Assembly (NCBI GenBank): GCA_026395405.1
Contig: JAPLYU010000001.1
Location: 440,696-504,695, forward strand
Direction of reading: 5' to 3'
DNA length: 64,000 nt
DNA from: Candidatus Saccharimonadota bacterium
Lineage (GTDB): Bacteria; Patescibacteriota; Saccharimonadia; Saccharimonadales; Saccharimonadaceae
The notes below the pieces were generated by a model. That model had not been told where the DNA came from. It did not search any database and saw only the letters and a list, made by a program, of their open reading frames with translations. The position numbers were made by a program, and so were the translations under genes. Numbering within the stretch: position 1 is the first letter of the stretch; every line of letters starts with the position of its first letter. Below, in pieces: positions 1 through 13,254 of this stretch.

Positions 1-755
1 TTGGTGTGCCGTCACGTATGAATATCGGACAATTGTTCGAAACACACCTTGGAATGGCAGCTCGAGCACTTGGATACAAAGTTGCAACCCCACCATTTAA
101 CGGAGTTCCAAACGACACCATCAGCGACCAACTTGAAAAAGCCGGTTATGCCAGGGATGGAAAATTCCAACTGTATGATGGTCAAAACGGAAAAGCTTTC
201 GAAGAACGTACTACCGTAGGTGTTATGCACATGATTAAACTGCATCACATGGTCAGTGACAAGATTCACGCTCGTTCAACCGGACCATACACAATGGTCA
301 CCCAGCAACCACTTGGCGGTAAAGCGCAAAATGGTGGTCAGCGATTTGGAGAGATGGAAGTTTGGGCCCTTGAAGCTTACGGCGCTGCCGCAACCCTTCA
401 AGAGATGATAACTATTAAATCAGACGATGTTTATGGCCGAGCAAAGGCTTACGAATCAATTATTAAAAACGAACCAATTGTCGGACCAAAATTACCTGAA
501 TCATTTAACGTTCTAGTCAAAGAGCTTCAAGGATTGGGTCTGCGAGTTGATTTACTGGACGAAGCCGAAGATGCGGTTGCAATTGTTGACGCCGCCGCGG
601 TAGTCGGTACTTTACCCGGGGACGAGACGGTGCCCGACGAGGTATTAGATAGTATCGACGAAACCGTTGCCGATGAGTTTGACGATATCATGGATGAAAT
701 GGTTATCGACGATGCTGACGACGACGAAATTGTTGAAATTAAGGAGGAAGTGTAA
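1..755 (+). CDS. rpoB: RNA polymerase beta subunit, C-terminal part (truncated by window start)
   Basis: [16 protein letters not shown]...[25 protein letters not shown] is the RpoB C-terminal signature; directly upstream of rpoC. Confidence 0.96.
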   Translation, partial: GVPSRMNIGQLFETHLGMAARALGYKVATPPFNGVPNDTISDQLEKAGYARDGKFQLYDGQNGKAFEERTTVGVMHMIKLHHMVSDKIHARSTGPYTMVTQQPLGGKAQNGGQRFGEMEVWALEAYGAAATLQEMITIKSDDVYGRAKAYESIIKNEPIVGPKLPESFNVLVKELQGLGLRVDLLDEAEDAVAIVDAAAVVGTLPGDETVPDEVLDSIDETVADEFDDIMDEMVIDDADDDEIVEIKEEV

Positions 756-756
756 A

Positions 757-3700
757 ATGCCACGAGTAATCGCAACTAACGGAATCGCTGACTTTAACGC
801 TATCCGCCTGACCGTCGCTAGCCCAGAAGATATTCTTCGCTGGAGTAATGGTGAAGTCACAAAACCTGAAACAATTAACTATCGAACACAGAAACCTGAA
901 CGAGACGGTCTATTCTGCGAAAGAATTTTTGGACCAGTCAAAGATGTAAATCCACACGATAGCAAACTAAAAGGCGTACGTTCACGCGAAGCTGCAGTTG
1001 ATAAAAACGGTGAACTTATCACCAAATCAATCGTACGACGCGAACGTATGGCGCATATTTCACTGGCAACTCCGGTTGCACATATTTGGTTTATGCGCGG
1101 TACGCCAAGTGCAATGAGCTTATTGCTAGGCATTACTGTTCGTAATCTTGAGCGAATTGCATATTTTGCAACCTACGTTGTCCTAAAAGTTGACGAAGAA
1201 AAACGCGATCAATACATGTCAGATGCCGAAGCTGAAGCCGAAGCTGGCCGAGTTGCAATCAAAATGCGCTATGAACGCGAAGCTGGTGTAGAAAATGCCG
1301 ATATCAAAGCGTTGGCAGCCGAACAATCTCGCGAAATCGAAGAACTAGAAGAAACCTTTAATTTCAAAAAATCACAACTAGATACTTTGACAAAAAGCGC
1401 GTTAATCAACGAAATTGATTACCGCAATTTGCCTGATGAATATGTCGATTTGATTGAAGTTGGGATGGGCGGATCCGCTCTTAAAACCCTTCTTGATGAG
1501 ATTGATTTGCCTACACTTATCGCAAAACTTTCCGAAGAAGTTGCTGGAGCCAAAGGCCAACGCGAAAAGAAACTTCTAAAACGACTAAAAATGCTGGAAG
1601 GTATGTCAACCGCAGGTATTAATCCAAGTAGCCTGACGCTGACAGTTCTACCGGTCATTCCTCCGGATTTGCGACCTATGGTGCAACTTACTGGTGGACG
1701 ATTTGCAACTTCAGACTTAAACGATCTCTATAGGCGGGTTATTAATCGCAATAACCGCTTGAAAAAACTAATTAACCTGAATGCACCGGAAGTAATATGC
1801 CGAAATGAAATGCGCATGCTGCAAGAAGCAGTCGATGCTTTGATTGATAATAGTGCAGCCAAGGGCAACCGTGCAGTTAATGCTACTGGTGGCCGGCGCC
1901 GACTAAAATCAATTAGCGACATGCTAAAAGGTAAGCAGGGTCGTTTCCGCCAAAACCTACTAGGTAAACGCGTTGACTATTCTGGCCGCTCCGTTATTGT
2001 TGTCGGTCCGAAACTTCATATCAATCAATGTGGTCTACCAAAACAAATGGCGCTTGAACTGTTTAAGCCGTTCATTATCAGCTGGTTGATTCGAGGTGAA
2101 CACGCCTACAATATCCGTTCAGCAACACGTCTGATTGAATCGGGCGATGCACTTGTTTGGGACGCACTTGATGCTGTTATTGTTGAAAAATATGTACTTC
2201 TAAACCGTGCACCATCACTTCACAGATTGTCTATCCAAGCTTTCCAGCCGGTATTGGTTGATGGTAAAGCCATCCAACTACATCCACTAGTAGCTAATGG
2301 ATTTAATGCTGACTATGACGGTGACCAAATGGCAGTCCATTTGCCACTTTCCGACGCTGCTCAACGTGAAGCCAGGGAGTTAATGAGCGCTACTAATAAC
2401 TTGCTAAAACCTGCCGACGGCGCTCCTGTCCTTAGTATCGGTCAAGACGTAGTTTTGGGTAACTATTACCTTACATATGAAAAACCAAGTGCACAGACAA
2501 AGAAAGTTAAAGCGTACAGTTCAGTATACGAAGCCGAAATGGCCTATGATAATGGCAAATTGCAGTTGCAAAGCCCGATTCACGTATATTTCCGCGGCGA
2601 AGTCCGCAACACGACGCTTGGACGAGTTTTCTTTAACGATATTCTACCGATTGATTTTGAATACGATAATGCTACTCAGAATAAAAAACAATTGAAACGA
2701 GTTCTAGCAAAGATCTTTAACGATTATGGCGCGGAAATTACTGCAAAAACTGCTGACAAAATGAAAGGTCTAGCCTTTAGGTTTGCAACGACTGCCGCTG
2801 TTTCAACCGGTAAGGATGACTACACTCAATTTCCACAAACCCATGAGTTTGTTGCTGAGGGTGATGCCAAAACCGCATTGATCGCTGAACAGTTTGACCA
2901 AGGTTTAATTACCGAAGAAGAACGATACAACCTGACGATTTCAGCTTGGCGTTCAGTTGACCGCAAGATTGCAGATTTCCTAAAAGCCAAACTAAAAGAC
3001 ATGGATACCAGTATTTCTGTCATGGTTAACTCTGGTGCTCGTGGTGATATCAGTAACGTCAAGTGGGCATCGGCTATGATCGGCATCGTTGTGGATTCAA
3101 ATAACCGCGAAGTTGAGTTGGCTATTCGTTCAAACTATAAAGACGGCCTAAGTTCATTGGAACAATTCGTGGCTACACGTGGTGCACGTAAAGGTTTGAT
3201 TGACACGGCCCTCAAGACTGCCGACGCTGGATATTTGACCAGGCGCCTCGTAGACGTGTCACAGGACGTATTTACGGTTGATGACATCGACGAAAAAGAC
3301 GAGGGCTTTGCTATTTTCCGCAATGAATCAGATTTGACAATGATTAGCTTTAGTAACAGGCTAATTGGACGCTTTACAGCAGAAAACATTCCAGGTTATA
3401 TTGACGAAGATCAAATAATTACTAAGGATATTGCACAGGCTATCGAAGCAGACGAATCAATCGACAGCGTCAAGATTCAGTCTGTTCTATCTACTAAAAA
3501 TCTTCGTGGGATTCCACGCAAGAGCTATGGTATTGATATGGCAACTGGATATATCGTTGATGTAGCACAGCCTGTCGGTGTTATTGCTGCCCAATCTGTT
3601 GGTGAACCAGGCACTCAATTGACACTTAAAACCTTCCATAAAGGCGGTGAAGCCGGTGGTGATATTACCCAAGGTCTTCCTCGTGTTGAAGAGTTATTCG

Positions 3701-4596
3701 AAGCCCGCACACCAAAGGGCCAGGCTCATATTACCGAAGTTACAGGACTGGTTGATGTCTGGGAAGATGGCAAAAAGTATGTCGTCCAAGTTACCCCAGA
3801 GGCAGGACATGTTGAGAAAATTGAACTTGAAGGCCGAACTGCAGTTGTTAAATCCGGCAGCAACATCAAAGTTGGTGACGTATTGGCGACCGGTGAAAGC
3901 GAAACCAAACCGATTACGGCGCCATTTGACGGTGTTATCGAGGTTGCAGGTGAAACACTGGTTCTGGCTGCAAATGCCAGCTCTCCAGTCCGATATGACA
4001 TTCCAGGCAGTGCACAAATTGTTGTCGCTGCTGGTGATACTGTCGAAGCCGGTGACCGCTTGACATCAGGTTCATTGAATCTTCACGATTTGATGCGCTT
4101 AAAGGGTACCGAAGCCACTCAACGTTATATCATTAACGAAGTACTACGTATTTACTCTGCACAGGGTCAAGACGTAGCCGACAAGCATCTCGAGATTATC
4201 GTTCGACAGATGTTTAGTCGAGTTCAAATCGAAGATCCGGGTGACAGTACATTTGTATCTGGAGATATCGTCTCGAAAGCTTCAGTTGTAGAAGCAAATA
4301 TAGAACTGGCTGCAGATAAAAAAGAATTAGTCAGCTACACCCAGTTGTTACTAGGTATTACCAAAGTTTCAATCTGGTCAGACAGCTTCCTATCCGCCGC
4401 ATCATTCCAAGACACGACACGCGTTTTGATTAACGCCGCTATCAGTGGCCGAATCGATCGATTGCATGGTTTGAAAGAAAACGTCATCATAGGACGCAAG
4501 ATTCCAGTCGGAACCGGCGCCGAAGGTTACGATGCATCTGAAATTTCAGAAGACTTAGAACAAGAAATTGCCGAAAACATCGACTTAGCGATTTAA
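757..4596 (+). CDS. rpoC: RNA polymerase beta' subunit
   Basis: NADFDGDQ-equivalent motif [43 protein letters not shown]; internal ATG at 757 preceded by AAGGAGG and matching the RpoC N-terminus. Confidence 0.97.
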   Translation: MPRVIATNGIADFNAIRLTVASPEDILRWSNGEVTKPETINYRTQKPERDGLFCERIFGPVKDVNPHDSKLKGVRSREAAVDKNGELITKSIVRRERMAHISLATPVAHIWFMRGTPSAMSLLLGITVRNLERIAYFATYVVLKVDEEKRDQYMSDAEAEAEAGRVAIKMRYEREAGVENADIKALAAEQSREIEELEETFNFKKSQLDTLTKSALINEIDYRNLPDEYVDLIEVGMGGSALKTLLDEIDLPTLIAKLSEEVAGAKGQREKKLLKRLKMLEGMSTAGINPSSLTLTVLPVIPPDLRPMVQLTGGRFATSDLNDLYRRVINRNNRLKKLINLNAPEVICRNEMRMLQEAVDALIDNSAAKGNRAVNATGGRRRLKSISDMLKGKQGRFRQNLLGKRVDYSGRSVIVVGPKLHINQCGLPKQMALELFKPFIISWLIRGEHAYNIRSATRLIESGDALVWDALDAVIVEKYVLLNRAPSLHRLSIQAFQPVLVDGKAIQLHPLVANGFNADYDGDQMAVHLPLSDAAQREARELMSATNNLLKPADGAPVLSIGQDVVLGNYYLTYEKPSAQTKKVKAYSSVYEAEMAYDNGKLQLQSPIHVYFRGEVRNTTLGRVFFNDILPIDFEYDNATQNKKQLKRVLAKIFNDYGAEITAKTADKMKGLAFRFATTAAVSTGKDDYTQFPQTHEFVAEGDAKTALIAEQFDQGLITEEERYNLTISAWRSVDRKIADFLKAKLKDMDTSISVMVNSGARGDISNVKWASAMIGIVVDSNNREVELAIRSNYKDGLSSLEQFVATRGARKGLIDTALKTADAGYLTRRLVDVSQDVFTVDDIDEKDEGFAIFRNESDLTMISFSNRLIGRFTAENIPGYIDEDQIITKDIAQAIEADESIDSVKIQSVLSTKNLRGIPRKSYGIDMATGYIVDVAQPVGVIAAQSVGEPGTQLTLKTFHKGGEAGGDITQGLPRVEELFEARTPKGQAHITEVTGLVDVWEDGKKYVVQVTPEAGHVEKIELEGRTAVVKSGSNIKVGDVLATGESETKPITAPFDGVIEVAGETLVLAANASSPVRYDIPGSAQIVVAAGDTVEAGDRLTSGSLNLHDLMRLKGTEATQRYIINEVLRIYSAQGQDVADKHLEIIVRQMFSRVQIEDPGDSTFVSGDIVSKASVVEANIELAADKKELVSYTQLLLGITKVSIWSDSFLSAASFQDTTRVLINAAISGRIDRLHGLKENVIIGRKIPVGTGAEGYDASEISEDLEQEIAENIDLAI

Positions 4597-4599
4597 TTA

Positions 4600-4900
4600 G
4601 CTAGTTGTTACATGCGGGTCCTACCGCCCGGTTTACCCCTATAATTTTTTACGGATTACCATAAAACAATTATGGGGTTGCCCCACCGAACGTCACCCGT
4701 GATTTACTTTATCGCCAATAATATTCAAACCAAGAAAATTACGTTCAGTACCACCTGGTTCGCAACAAACGGATGTTGCCGGTAGGCCAGCCAAACGCCA
4801 CGTGCTGACCCCGAAAAGGGGTCACACGTAGAGTGGCCGTTTCGTGTGAACTTGGTGGTGGTGGACGGTTGAAAAAGAAATGCGATAGACCCACCACTTG
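4600..4900 (+). ncRNA. Candidate structured RNA in the rpoC-rpsL intergenic region, family unknown (strand assumed)
   Basis: Several nested inverted repeats: CCCC-t-ATAATT/AATTATGGGG, TGGGGttgCCCCA, GCAACA/TGTTGC, AAACGCCA-ACGTGcTGACCCC/GGGGTCACACGT-agag-TGGcCGTTT; no ORF. Confidence 0.45.
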
Positions 4901-4926
4901 TGTTTAATCGCTAATGTTGCTATAAT
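4899..4926 (+). promoter_or_regulatory. Putative promoter for rpsL-rpsG-fusA
   Basis: TTGTGT-16-TATAAT upstream of rpsL. Confidence 0.5.
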
Positions 4927-5097
4927 TACAATCGAGTTTACTCTTATTGGGATAACGATTTATTTTGAATGTGTACAGAATTGTTATTTGCCGATAAGTA
5001 CGACACAGAGAGAACATGCTGAGTTTAATCTGTAAATACATCGGATTCATCTGAATCCACCATATTTTATGTAATTTATCTCTTAAAAGGAGTATTA

Positions 5098-5511
5098 ATG
5101 CCAACAATTAATCAATTGGTGCGACATCCACGCAAGACTGCGGCTAAAAAGTCAAAGTCACCTGCGCTGGACAAGATTTATAACGCACTAAAGACCCATT
5201 ACTACGAGCAAAACAGCCCGCTAAAACGTGGTGTTTGTATTCGTGTAACGACAAAAACCCCTAAAAAGCCTAATTCAGCCCTTCGAAAAGTTGCTCGCGT
5301 TCGTTTAACGAATCAGCAAGAAGTCTGGGCTTATATTGGTGGTGAAGGTCATAACCTACAAGAGCACGCTGTTGTTTTGGTCCGCGGTGGTCGCGTTCCC
5401 GATCTTCCGGGTGTTCGATATCACATTGTTCGCGGTGCTTTGGACCTTCAGGGTGTTGAAAAACGCCAAAGAGGCCGATCAAAGTACGGTGCTAAAAAGG
5501 ATAATAAATAA
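5098..5511 (+). CDS. rpsL: 30S ribosomal protein S12
   Basis: [13 protein letters not shown]...[27 protein letters not shown]. Confidence 0.98.
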   Translation: MPTINQLVRHPRKTAAKKSKSPALDKIYNALKTHYYEQNSPLKRGVCIRVTTKTPKKPNSALRKVARVRLTNQQEVWAYIGGEGHNLQEHAVVLVRGGRVPDLPGVRYHIVRGALDLQGVEKRQRGRSKYGAKKDNK

Positions 5512-5512
5512 T

Positions 5513-5992
5513 ATGCCACGTAAAGTAACTGTCGCCCTACAACGAACCATACCTGCTGACCGAAAATACCAAAGTGTTTTGGTCCAGCGTTTGATTAACA
5601 AATCTATGTTAAACGGTAAAAAATTACTGGCTGAACGCTCGGTTTACGAAGCGCTTGAAATTGCAGCTAAAAAACTTAAAAACGAAAACCCACTAGAGGT
5701 ATTTGAGAAAGCGTTGAAAAACATTTCACCGAATTTTGAAGTCAAATCACGTCGAGTTGGCGGATCAAACTATCAGATTCCATTCCCAATTCAGGGACAC
5801 CGACAATTGCACTATGCATTTTCATGGTTGGTGCAATCTGCCCGTGGACGTCATGGCGCTTCATATCCTCAGTGCTTGGCGCTTGAAATTGTCGACGCTT
5901 ATAACGAAGCTGGCGGAGCATTCAAGAAAAAAGAAGACACCCACAAGATGGCCGAAGCAAACCGTGCTTTTGCACACTTCGCCCGCTCTTAA
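5513..5992 (+). CDS. rpsG: 30S ribosomal protein S7
   Basis: MPRKVTVALQRTIPADRKYQSVLVQRLINKSMLNGKK...; internal start chosen over ORF start 5336. Confidence 0.97.
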   Translation: MPRKVTVALQRTIPADRKYQSVLVQRLINKSMLNGKKLLAERSVYEALEIAAKKLKNENPLEVFEKALKNISPNFEVKSRRVGGSNYQIPFPIQGHRQLHYAFSWLVQSARGRHGASYPQCLALEIVDAYNEAGGAFKKKEDTHKMAEANRAFAHFARS

Positions 5993-6017
5993 TAATTAAC
6001 TACTAAAAAGGAACAAC

Positions 6018-8105
<2,088 letters not shown>

Positions 8106-8238
8106 ATAGAGAATACGCTTTACGAAGCACTAAAAAATCTGTATAATGTCAGATATACGTCGTGAAGTAATATTACTTGCGTCTAGAAAAATATAATCCG
8201 CTGTACGCAAGGTGCGATAGCGAAAAGGAGAAAAAATA

Positions 8239-9420
8239 ATGGCAGAATTTGATCGAACCAAACCTCACGTCAATGTTGGAACCATGGGCCATGTTGACCA
8301 CGGTAAAACAACTTTAACCGCAGCTATTACGAAAGTTTTGGCTAAAAGGCTACCAAGCCCAGTAAATAAAGAAGTCGCTTTCGACCAAATCGATAACGCA
8401 CCAGAGGAAAAAGCACGTGGGATCACGATTGCTACCTCTCACCAAGAATACGAATCTGAGAAACGTCATTATGCGCACGTTGATATGCCAGGTCACGCTG
8501 ACTACATCAAAAACATGATTACCGGCGCTGCTCAGATTGACGGAGCTATTTTGGTAGTTGCTGCCAATGACGGTCCATTGCCCCAGACACGCGAACACGT
8601 TCTGTTGGCTCACCAAGTCGGTGTGCCTAAAATCCTTGTTTATCTTAACAAGATGGACCTAGCTGACCCAGAACTAGTCGAACTTGTTGAAATGGATATT
8701 CGTGAACTGTTGGCTAAAAACGGATTTGACGAAAATGCACCAATCATCAAAGGTTCTGCAACCAAAGCGTTGGAAGGCAGTAAAGAAGACGAAGATTCAA
8801 TTATGGAACTTGTCCAAGCGCTTGATGACTATATTCCTGATCCTGTCCGCGATCTAGACAAACCATTCCTAATGCCAATTGAGGACGTTTTCTCAATCAA
8901 AGGCCGTGGAACAGTTGCTACCGGACGTATCGAACAAGGCGTTATCAAACTTAACGACCCAGTTGAAATCGTTGGTATCAAACCAACTCAAACATCTGTC
9001 GTTACTGGTATTGAAGCTTTTAAAAAGAATCTTAACCAAGGCCAAGCGGGCGACAACGCCGGCGTACTGCTTCGCGGTATTGAACGCGAACAAATCGAAC
9101 GCGGACAAGTTGTTGTCAAACCAGGCAGCCTAACTCCACACACCGAATTCGATGCAGAAGTTTATATCCTTAAAAAAGAAGAAGGCGGACGCCACACTCC
9201 TTTCAGCAAGGGTTATAAACCACAATTCTACTTCCGAACAACCGATGTAACTGGTGAAGTTGAACTTCCAGCTGACAAAGAACTTGTCATCCCTGGCGAC
9301 ACCGTAACTTTCAAAGTTACACTACTTGCACCGATTGCTATGGAAAAAGGCCTAACATTTGCTATTCGCGAAGGTGGCAAAACCGTTGGTGCCGGTGTAG
9401 TAACCAAAGTTATCAAATAA
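8239..9420 (+). CDS. tuf: Elongation factor Tu
   Basis: [24 protein letters not shown]... full length. Confidence 0.98.
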   Translation: MAEFDRTKPHVNVGTMGHVDHGKTTLTAAITKVLAKRLPSPVNKEVAFDQIDNAPEEKARGITIATSHQEYESEKRHYAHVDMPGHADYIKNMITGAAQIDGAILVVAANDGPLPQTREHVLLAHQVGVPKILVYLNKMDLADPELVELVEMDIRELLAKNGFDENAPIIKGSATKALEGSKEDEDSIMELVQALDDYIPDPVRDLDKPFLMPIEDVFSIKGRGTVATGRIEQGVIKLNDPVEIVGIKPTQTSVVTGIEAFKKNLNQGQAGDNAGVLLRGIEREQIERGQVVVKPGSLTPHTEFDAEVYILKKEEGGRHTPFSKGYKPQFYFRTTDVTGEVELPADKELVIPGDTVTFKVTLLAPIAMEKGLTFAIREGGKTVGAGVVTKVIK

Positions 9421-9439
9421 TTTAGATTTTTGATACATA

Positions 9440-9469
9440 AAATACCTCCTGAAATATGGAGGTATTTTT
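9440..9469 (+). terminator. Rho-independent terminator after tuf
   Basis: AAATACCTCC-tgaaatat-GGAGGTATTTTT. Confidence 0.9.
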
Positions 9470-9518
9470 GTATGATAATTTTGACATATTAACAAATTGA
9501 TGTAAAATAAGTCATCGA

Positions 9519-10346
9519 ATGAATGAAAAACCAAAAGGGGTGAACATTGCTGAATGTGTTGGCGTTTCTGTTGAAGCGGCGACTATTCTGGGGCTTGATA
9601 TAGCAAAGGATCCAGAACTATTAGCAGAAGTTCTTAAAAACGACTATACGCAATTAATTGAAGACCAGCCACGCCCCGGTGAGCCATTTATACATCTACC
9701 ACTAGAGAACGACTACCAGTTACGAAAAGTTCTAGATAAATTCGATGGACATATATACGGTGATGGGCAAAAATACCCTAATTTTTCAGTTTGGCATGAA
9801 ACCCATTGGACGCATGGCGCTCACGATATTAGCCATCTATTAAAGGGACTTGGACGGCGTAAAAAATACAAAGCTGATATATCTGGATTATCCGGCCAAT
9901 CTCGACTGGCGTTTAGTGACGGTGAAAATGCAATGTTTCCTTATGCCCACTTTGTTAATATGCCGTTTGATCATCACAATGTCAGCCCAGACGATTCAAT
10001 AAAAGATAGTGAGACGCAAAAAGATGCGTTCAAGATAAGCCGCGAGCAATATGAATCAGACAATCCTGACTTTGATATGTTCAGTTTTGATGTTGCTACA
10101 CTTGCAATGTTGTCGGCGCACCAGCGCATTAAGGGAGAAAAAATGCCTGAATTATTTGGAACAATAATAATTCCAGAACTTGGCAGAAAAAGAATACTGG
10201 GTGGATCGGCGCTAGCAATAGTTCATTTAACAGCAACGCGTCAATTCGAGATGGGTTGGACGCGTGGCGATCGGAGTGCTGGAACCGGCATTGGTATTTC
10301 AGTTGGCTACAATAAATATATTGAACATTTGAGATACGCTGCGTAA
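9519..10346 (+). CDS. Hypothetical protein (275 aa)
   Basis: Long ORF; TTGACA-16-TAAAAT ends 10 nt before the ATG (leaderless-like). Confidence 0.75.
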   Translation: MNEKPKGVNIAECVGVSVEAATILGLDIAKDPELLAEVLKNDYTQLIEDQPRPGEPFIHLPLENDYQLRKVLDKFDGHIYGDGQKYPNFSVWHETHWTHGAHDISHLLKGLGRRKKYKADISGLSGQSRLAFSDGENAMFPYAHFVNMPFDHHNVSPDDSIKDSETQKDAFKISREQYESDNPDFDMFSFDVATLAMLSAHQRIKGEKMPELFGTIIIPELGRKRILGGSALAIVHLTATRQFEMGWTRGDRSAGTGIGISVGYNKYIEHLRYAA

Positions 10347-10507
10347 ACTGATATACTTCAAACATATTACAGAGGGGTTGCGGGCTTTGTTGATACGCAC
10401 GGTTGTTTGTTTATGGCCAAAGATGAAGCCTTATGAGCGGAGCTTTTTCTTTGCCTAGAAGCAAGAGGGTAAAGAACCTATCAAAACTCAACAAACGGAG
10501 GCCCAAG

Positions 10508-10555
10508 ATGGTTTTGCGCATATACGCAGAAGTTCCAAGGGCAGTCGTGTCATGA
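10508..10555 (+). CDS. Candidate 15-aa leader peptide MVLRIYAEVPRAVVS
   Basis: GGAGG RBS 5' of ATG; stop overlaps the next start as ATGA. Confidence 0.4.
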   Translation: MVLRIYAEVPRAVVS

Positions 10556-10824
10556 CCGGTGAGTCGATGTCTGTCTTCTATGATTTGCTGAATAGGCATA
10601 TTGACTGGGACGATATCGAGTCCGAGATGGTCTGTATGCTGGTTGGCGGCGAAGACCGCTCTGAACAAGAGATTCTTGAAAGTGTAATGCCGGGTCTGGT
10701 GAACGCCGGGTTCTTCGATTCCGAAGACAACTACAGCTTCAAAAGAATAGGCAATGCTGTCATTATCGGAAAAGCCAGCGACTACATCGACATCAACGTC
10801 GGGCTCGACACGACAGTGCACTAA
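10552..10824 (+). CDS. Hypothetical protein (90 aa), GC-rich codon usage
   Basis: ORF coupled by ATGA overlap to the short upstream ORF. Confidence 0.65.
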   Translation: MTGESMSVFYDLLNRHIDWDDIESEMVCMLVGGEDRSEQEILESVMPGLVNAGFFDSEDNYSFKRIGNAVIIGKASDYIDINVGLDTTVH

Positions 10825-10833
10825 GGAGCAAAA

Positions 10834-11100
10834 GTGGCGAAATGTGCAATTTGCCATGAATCGCTAGACGCAGAGCCCTCGAACGATCACCACCTGCACT
10901 TTCCAAAAAAACCATTCAGACTGTCAGGAGGTATTAACAAAAAACTCCAAACTCACGTCAGATGCCACAGAGCACTACATGCCCACCACAAGGAGCACTG
11001 TAAGAACAAATGGTCCCGACGGTGCGAAGAGTGTATGTATGCCCAGGCGTGTGGAGACAGTCCCCGCAAGTTGAGACGCAGAGAATTGTCGATGGTTTAA
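10834..11100 (+). CDS. HNH-like / zinc-binding small protein
   Basis: GTG start after AAGGAG; CAICHESL...NDHHLHFPKK...HVRCHRALHAHHKE...CEECMYAQACG. Confidence 0.6.
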   Translation: MAKCAICHESLDAEPSNDHHLHFPKKPFRLSGGINKKLQTHVRCHRALHAHHKEHCKNKWSRRCEECMYAQACGDSPRKLRRRELSMV

Positions 11101-11263
11101 CCAGCATGCTTCGGCAACACGAGCTGGGCACTCGTTAAAATGCCCTCTTTCCTTGTATAGGATATGATGTTATAATTTTAGCATATTATTAATGATATCG
11201 AGAACTCGGCAGTAGCAGAACAAAACTGGTCTACAGCAGAGGTTACGGTATAAAGGAACGACA

Positions 11264-11593
11264 ATGGCAGAAAAAGCAACCAAAGAACAAAGTCCTCGTA
11301 TTCGTATACGGCTTAAGGCCTATGACTACAAAGTCATCGACCAGTCAGCAAAACAAATTATTGATACGGCAATCCGCACGGGCGCTAGCGTATCTGGTCC
11401 AGTACCACTTCCAACGCGTCGAAGTGTATTCACGGTCGTAAAATCACCCCACGTTTATAAAAAAGGCGGTGAAGCATTTGAAATGCGTGTTCACAAGCGT
11501 TTAATTGATATTACAAATGCAACACCAAAAACAATCGATAGTCTGCAAAACCTCAGTCTTCCAGCTGGAGTTGATGCCGAAATACGAATGTAA
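11264..11593 (+). CDS. rpsJ: 30S ribosomal protein S10
   Basis: [25 protein letters not shown]...[22 protein letters not shown]. Confidence 0.98.
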   Translation: MAEKATKEQSPRIRIRLKAYDYKVIDQSAKQIIDTAIRTGASVSGPVPLPTRRSVFTVVKSPHVYKKGGEAFEMRVHKRLIDITNATPKTIDSLQNLSLPAGVDAEIRM

Positions 11594-11610
11594 ACTATTT
11601 TAGGCAAATA

Positions 11611-11640
11611 AATAACCCCGTATTGACGGGGTTATTTTAA
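11611..11640. terminator. Bidirectional Rho-independent terminator
   Basis: AATAACCCCG-tattga-CGGGGTTATTTT. Confidence 0.85.
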
Positions 11641-11653
11641 TTTGATGTCAAAA

Positions 11654-11896
11654 CTATACGTTGACTTGGTTCAATACATCAGAAATGTTAATTTGAATTT
11701 GAAGAACCCAAAGTGCCAAAATAAGAATCAAAATCAAAAGGATTGACCAATAAACCGTTTGATCAGTAACTCGGAATGATACAAATGGCGTAGGCTCTTT
11801 TGCCAGCTTAAATGATTTTAGCGGAGCTACTTTCTTCACATGCTTGACATGTTTTGTTGCAGTTTTCTTTTTAGTAGCTTTTTTTGCAGTTGCCAT
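11654..11896 (-). CDS. Small Lys/Ala-rich protein with one C-terminal TM helix
   Basis: MATAKKATKKKTATKHVKH... TM VYWSILLILILILALWVLQ. Confidence 0.65.
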   Translation of the reverse strand: MATAKKATKKKTATKHVKHVKKVAPLKSFKLAKEPTPFVSFRVTDQTVYWSILLILILILALWVLQIQINISDVLNQVNV

Positions 11897-12039
11897 TTAA
11901 CTAGATCTCCTTTATCGCTTCACCGTACGGCGAATTGCGTATATACTTTATGACAACAGTATGACTTATTTTGCCGATAAACTCAAGCGTTATCGCACGC
12001 TTAAATGAAATAAGAATTTTTTTGATATACTTACAGAGG

Positions 12040-13254
12040 ATGAAGCTAAAAAAGAATCAAAAAAGAAAATCAAAGTTAGTTGTTGTTTTAGTACTAATTG
12101 TTTTGATTATTAGCACGTTAATAACTTTATATTTAATTTCTCATAACAAACTATCAAAAAATACCAATATTAATAAGGGTTCTCAATCACAATCTAAAAC
12201 CCAAAACCCTAATAGTTCGAATACACCAATTATTCACATGGCCGCTATGGGCGACATGTTGGCTCATGATACGATTATTGCAAATGCAAGGGTCGGGAAT
12301 AGTTACGATTTTGCGAAGTATTTTACAAATATCAAATCGGCTTACAAGAATGCAAACGTAGTATTTTGCAACCAGGAGGGCTTAAGTTCAGGCGAACAAT
12401 ACGGAATCAGTGGCTATCCGGCATTTAATGCCCCGACACAGTTTTCGGCGGATTTACGTAGCGGTGCCGGTTGTAATTTGATAAACCTAGCAAACAATCA
12501 TATGGGAGACAAGGGAGTTGCTGCCACTAACGCAACAATCGACGTTTGGTCCAAATTGCATCCACTAGCAGTTAGTGGCGCTAATAAAAGTGCTGATGAT
12601 CAAAACAAACCCGGGGTCTTTGAAATGAACGGAATAAAAGTCGGTTTTGTATCTTTTGCTGACTTTAATAATAATAATTCAACTCCGGGCTATAGCGTCA
12701 ACAACTATCATGACGAAGCACTTGTTAGGCGGCTGATAGCGCAACTGCGCACAAAAGCCGATGTCGTAATCGTGTCTATGCATTGGGGAATCGAAGATTC
12801 AAGTACGGTCGGCGTCGAACAACTGAATGAAGCAAACCTGCTAAGCTCACTTGGAGCTGATATCATTATAGGTACAGGCCCGCACGTGTTGCAGAAAGCT
12901 CAAATAATCAACAGAAGCGATGGTAGTAAAACCGTTGTTTGGTATTCGTTAGGTAATATGTTATCATCGCAGCTAAATCTTAAGGAATTAATAGGTGGAA
13001 TCGCCCAGTTTGATATCAGCAAAACAGGTGGCAAAATTTCTATCGGAAAACTGACATTTACACCAACTTATATGCATTACGATTGGATGGCTAGTGAAGC
13101 TGCTAGTAACAACTTGTTGGCACGTAAAAATGCTATGATTTATCTGTTAAATGACGCGGCAGTTCCTTTGTCTAAATCACTTTTTAACACCACCGTTGCG
13201 CAGCAAAAACAATACGTAGTTGATATTTTAGGCCCTGAAGTTACGGTTAAATAG
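12040..13254 (+). CDS. CapA-family (poly-gamma-glutamate synthesis-like) metallophosphatase-fold protein, membrane anchored
   Basis: AAMGDMLAHDTIIANA...NLANNHMGDKG...VSMHWGIE...GTGPHVLQKAQ; ATG 12040 after AGAGG preferred to 11971. Confidence 0.85.
   Translation: MKLKKNQKRKSKLVVVLVLIVLIISTLITLYLISHNKLSKNTNINKGSQSQSKTQNPNSSNTPIIHMAAMGDMLAHDTIIANARVGNSYDFAKYFTNIKSAYKNANVVFCNQEGLSSGEQYGISGYPAFNAPTQFSADLRSGAGCNLINLANNHMGDKGVAATNATIDVWSKLHPLAVSGANKSADDQNKPGVFEMNGIKVGFVSFADFNNNNSTPGYSVNNYHDEALVRRLIAQLRTKADVVIVSMHWGIEDSSTVGVEQLNEANLLSSLGADIIIGTGPHVLQKAQIINRSDGSKTVVWYSLGNMLSSQLNLKELIGGIAQFDISKTGGKISIGKLTFTPTYMHYDWMASEAASNNLLARKNAMIYLLNDAAVPLSKSLFNTTVAQQKQYVVDILGPEVTVK

Noticed and set aside
667-757. 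Upstream start of rpoC at 667
   Set aside because: Overlaps the rpoB C-terminus; ATG 757 has a strong RBS and matches the RpoC N-terminus.
4600-4900. RNase P RNA, tmRNA, SRP or 6S RNA
   Set aside because: No GAGGAAAGTCC/ACAGAA elements, no tmRNA tag or tRNA-like ends, and no SRP GGAAG/AGCAG motif on either strand.
10411-10857. 148-aa minus-strand ORF
   Set aside because: Overlaps better-supported plus-strand genes with RBSs and coupled starts; no domain features.
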